DNA of 5,738 nt from Ileibacterium sp. (lineage in GTDB: Bacteria; Bacillota_I; Bacilli_A; Erysipelotrichales; Erysipelotrichaceae). The stretch covers positions 43,631 through 49,368 of the forward strand of contig JABUSF010000006.1 of assembly GCA_021443945.1 (NCBI GenBank), read 5' to 3'. Shown here piece by piece: positions 5,212 through 5,738 of the stretch; within the stretch, counting starts at the first letter, position 1; the number at the start of each line of letters is the position of its first letter. Position numbers and translations under genes: made by a program. Under the pieces are notes generated by a model. The model did not search any database. It saw only the letters and a program-made list of their open reading frames with translations, and was not told the origin of the DNA.

Positions 5212-5738
5212 ATGAGCAAAATTATCGGTATTGACTTAGGTACCACCAACAGCTGCGTAGCAGTTATGGAAGGCGGAGAACCAAAAGTAATTCCAAACCC
5301 TGAAGGAAACCGCACTACACCATCTGTTGTTGCATTCAAAGATGAAGAACGCATTATTGGTGATGCTGCGAAACGTCAGGCGATTACAAATCCAAACGTT
5401 ATTTCTTCCATCAAACGTCTGATGGGTACAAATGAAAAAGTAACCATCGACGGAAAAGCTTATACTCCTCAGGAAGTATCTGCCATGATCCTGTCCTACC
5501 TGAAAACTTATGCAGAAGAATATCTGGGCGAACCAGTAAAAGAAGCTGTTATTACAGTTCCTGCTTACTTCAACGATGCTCAGCGTCAGGCTACCAAAGA
5601 TGCCGGAACAATCGCTGGCATGAACGTTGCCCGTATCATCAACGAACCAACTGCCGCTGCTCTGGCTTATGGTATCGATAAAACCGACAAGGAAATCAAA
5701 GTTCTGGTTTATGACCTTGGCGGCGGAACCTTCGATGT
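5212..5738 (+). CDS. dnaK: Chaperone protein DnaK (Hsp70), N-terminal part
   Basis: The frame runs from ATG at 5212 to the right edge without a stop: 175 full codons, about 29 percent of a normal DnaK of roughly 610 residues. It covers the first part of the ATPase domain. Hsp70 markers are IDLGTTNS (7-14, phosphate loop 1), TVPAYFNDAQRQATKDAG (115-132), NEPTAAALAYG (144-154) and VYDLGGGTFD (166-175, phosphate loop 2). Between ISSIKRLMG and the TPQEVSAMIL helix the protein is short, lacking the roughly 24-residue insertion of most Gram-negative DnaK proteins. DnaK binds exposed hydrophobic segments of client proteins with ATP-dependent cycling, helped by DnaJ and GrpE. dnaJ commonly follows in this operon but lies beyond the window. 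Codon choice is visibly more uniform than in the upstream genes (many GTA/GTT, GCT/GCA, CCA, CGT), as expected for a highly expressed protein. Confidence 0.98.
   Translation, partial: MSKIIGIDLGTTNSCVAVMEGGEPKVIPNPEGNRTTPSVVAFKDEERIIGDAAKRQAITNPNVISSIKRLMGTNEKVTIDGKAYTPQEVSAMILSYLKTYAEEYLGEPVKEAVITVPAYFNDAQRQATKDAGTIAGMNVARIINEPTAAALAYGIDKTDKEIKVLVYDLGGGTFD

Overview
The window looks like chromosomal DNA of a low-to-mid GC Gram-positive bacterium (Bacillota). The main reasons are the gene order hrcA-grpE-dnaK behind a CIRCE-type operator, a DnaK N-terminus without the roughly 24-residue insertion seen in the ATPase domain of most Gram-negative DnaK proteins, strong AGGAGG ribosome binding sites, and a GTG start. 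The protein style would fit an Erysipelotrichia- or Clostridia-like gut Firmicute, but the sequence alone does not settle the class.

Layout, left to right. (1) Positions 1-242 (+) hold the C-terminal cytoplasmic domain of a cation diffusion facilitator transporter cut by the window edge. It ends at a stem-loop terminator (248-287) shared with the converging minus-strand unit. (2) On the minus strand lies a two-gene unit: a PHP-family histidinol-phosphatase-like enzyme (703-1584) followed 19 nt later by a small VOC/glyoxalase-fold protein (303-683). (3) Divergent from it is a DeoR-family regulator (1745-2503, GTG start). The AT-rich spacer between them carries repeated AAAACCAAA half-sites, one forming a palindrome over the regulator's -35 region. 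(4) A second stem-loop terminator (2524-2564) separates the regulator from the converging pgeF/yfiH-like gene (2574-3362, minus). (5) From 3526 the class I heat-shock operon begins: CIRCE, an extended -10 promoter, hrcA, grpE (overlapping hrcA by 17 nt) and dnaK, which runs off the right edge.

How the parts work together. HrcA represses its own operon through CIRCE. GrpE is the nucleotide exchange factor for DnaK, and close spacing with ribosome binding sites inside or touching the upstream gene suggests coupled translation. The DeoR-family protein plausibly represses itself and perhaps the divergent phosphatase/VOC pair. This is inferred from shared half-sites and is not demonstrated. No mobile element, CRISPR array, tRNA or rRNA is visible, and no intergenic gap exceeds 300 bases. 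Nothing here clearly amounts to a new system. The least explained piece is the DeoR-type regulator facing an orphan PHP phosphatase plus VOC protein.
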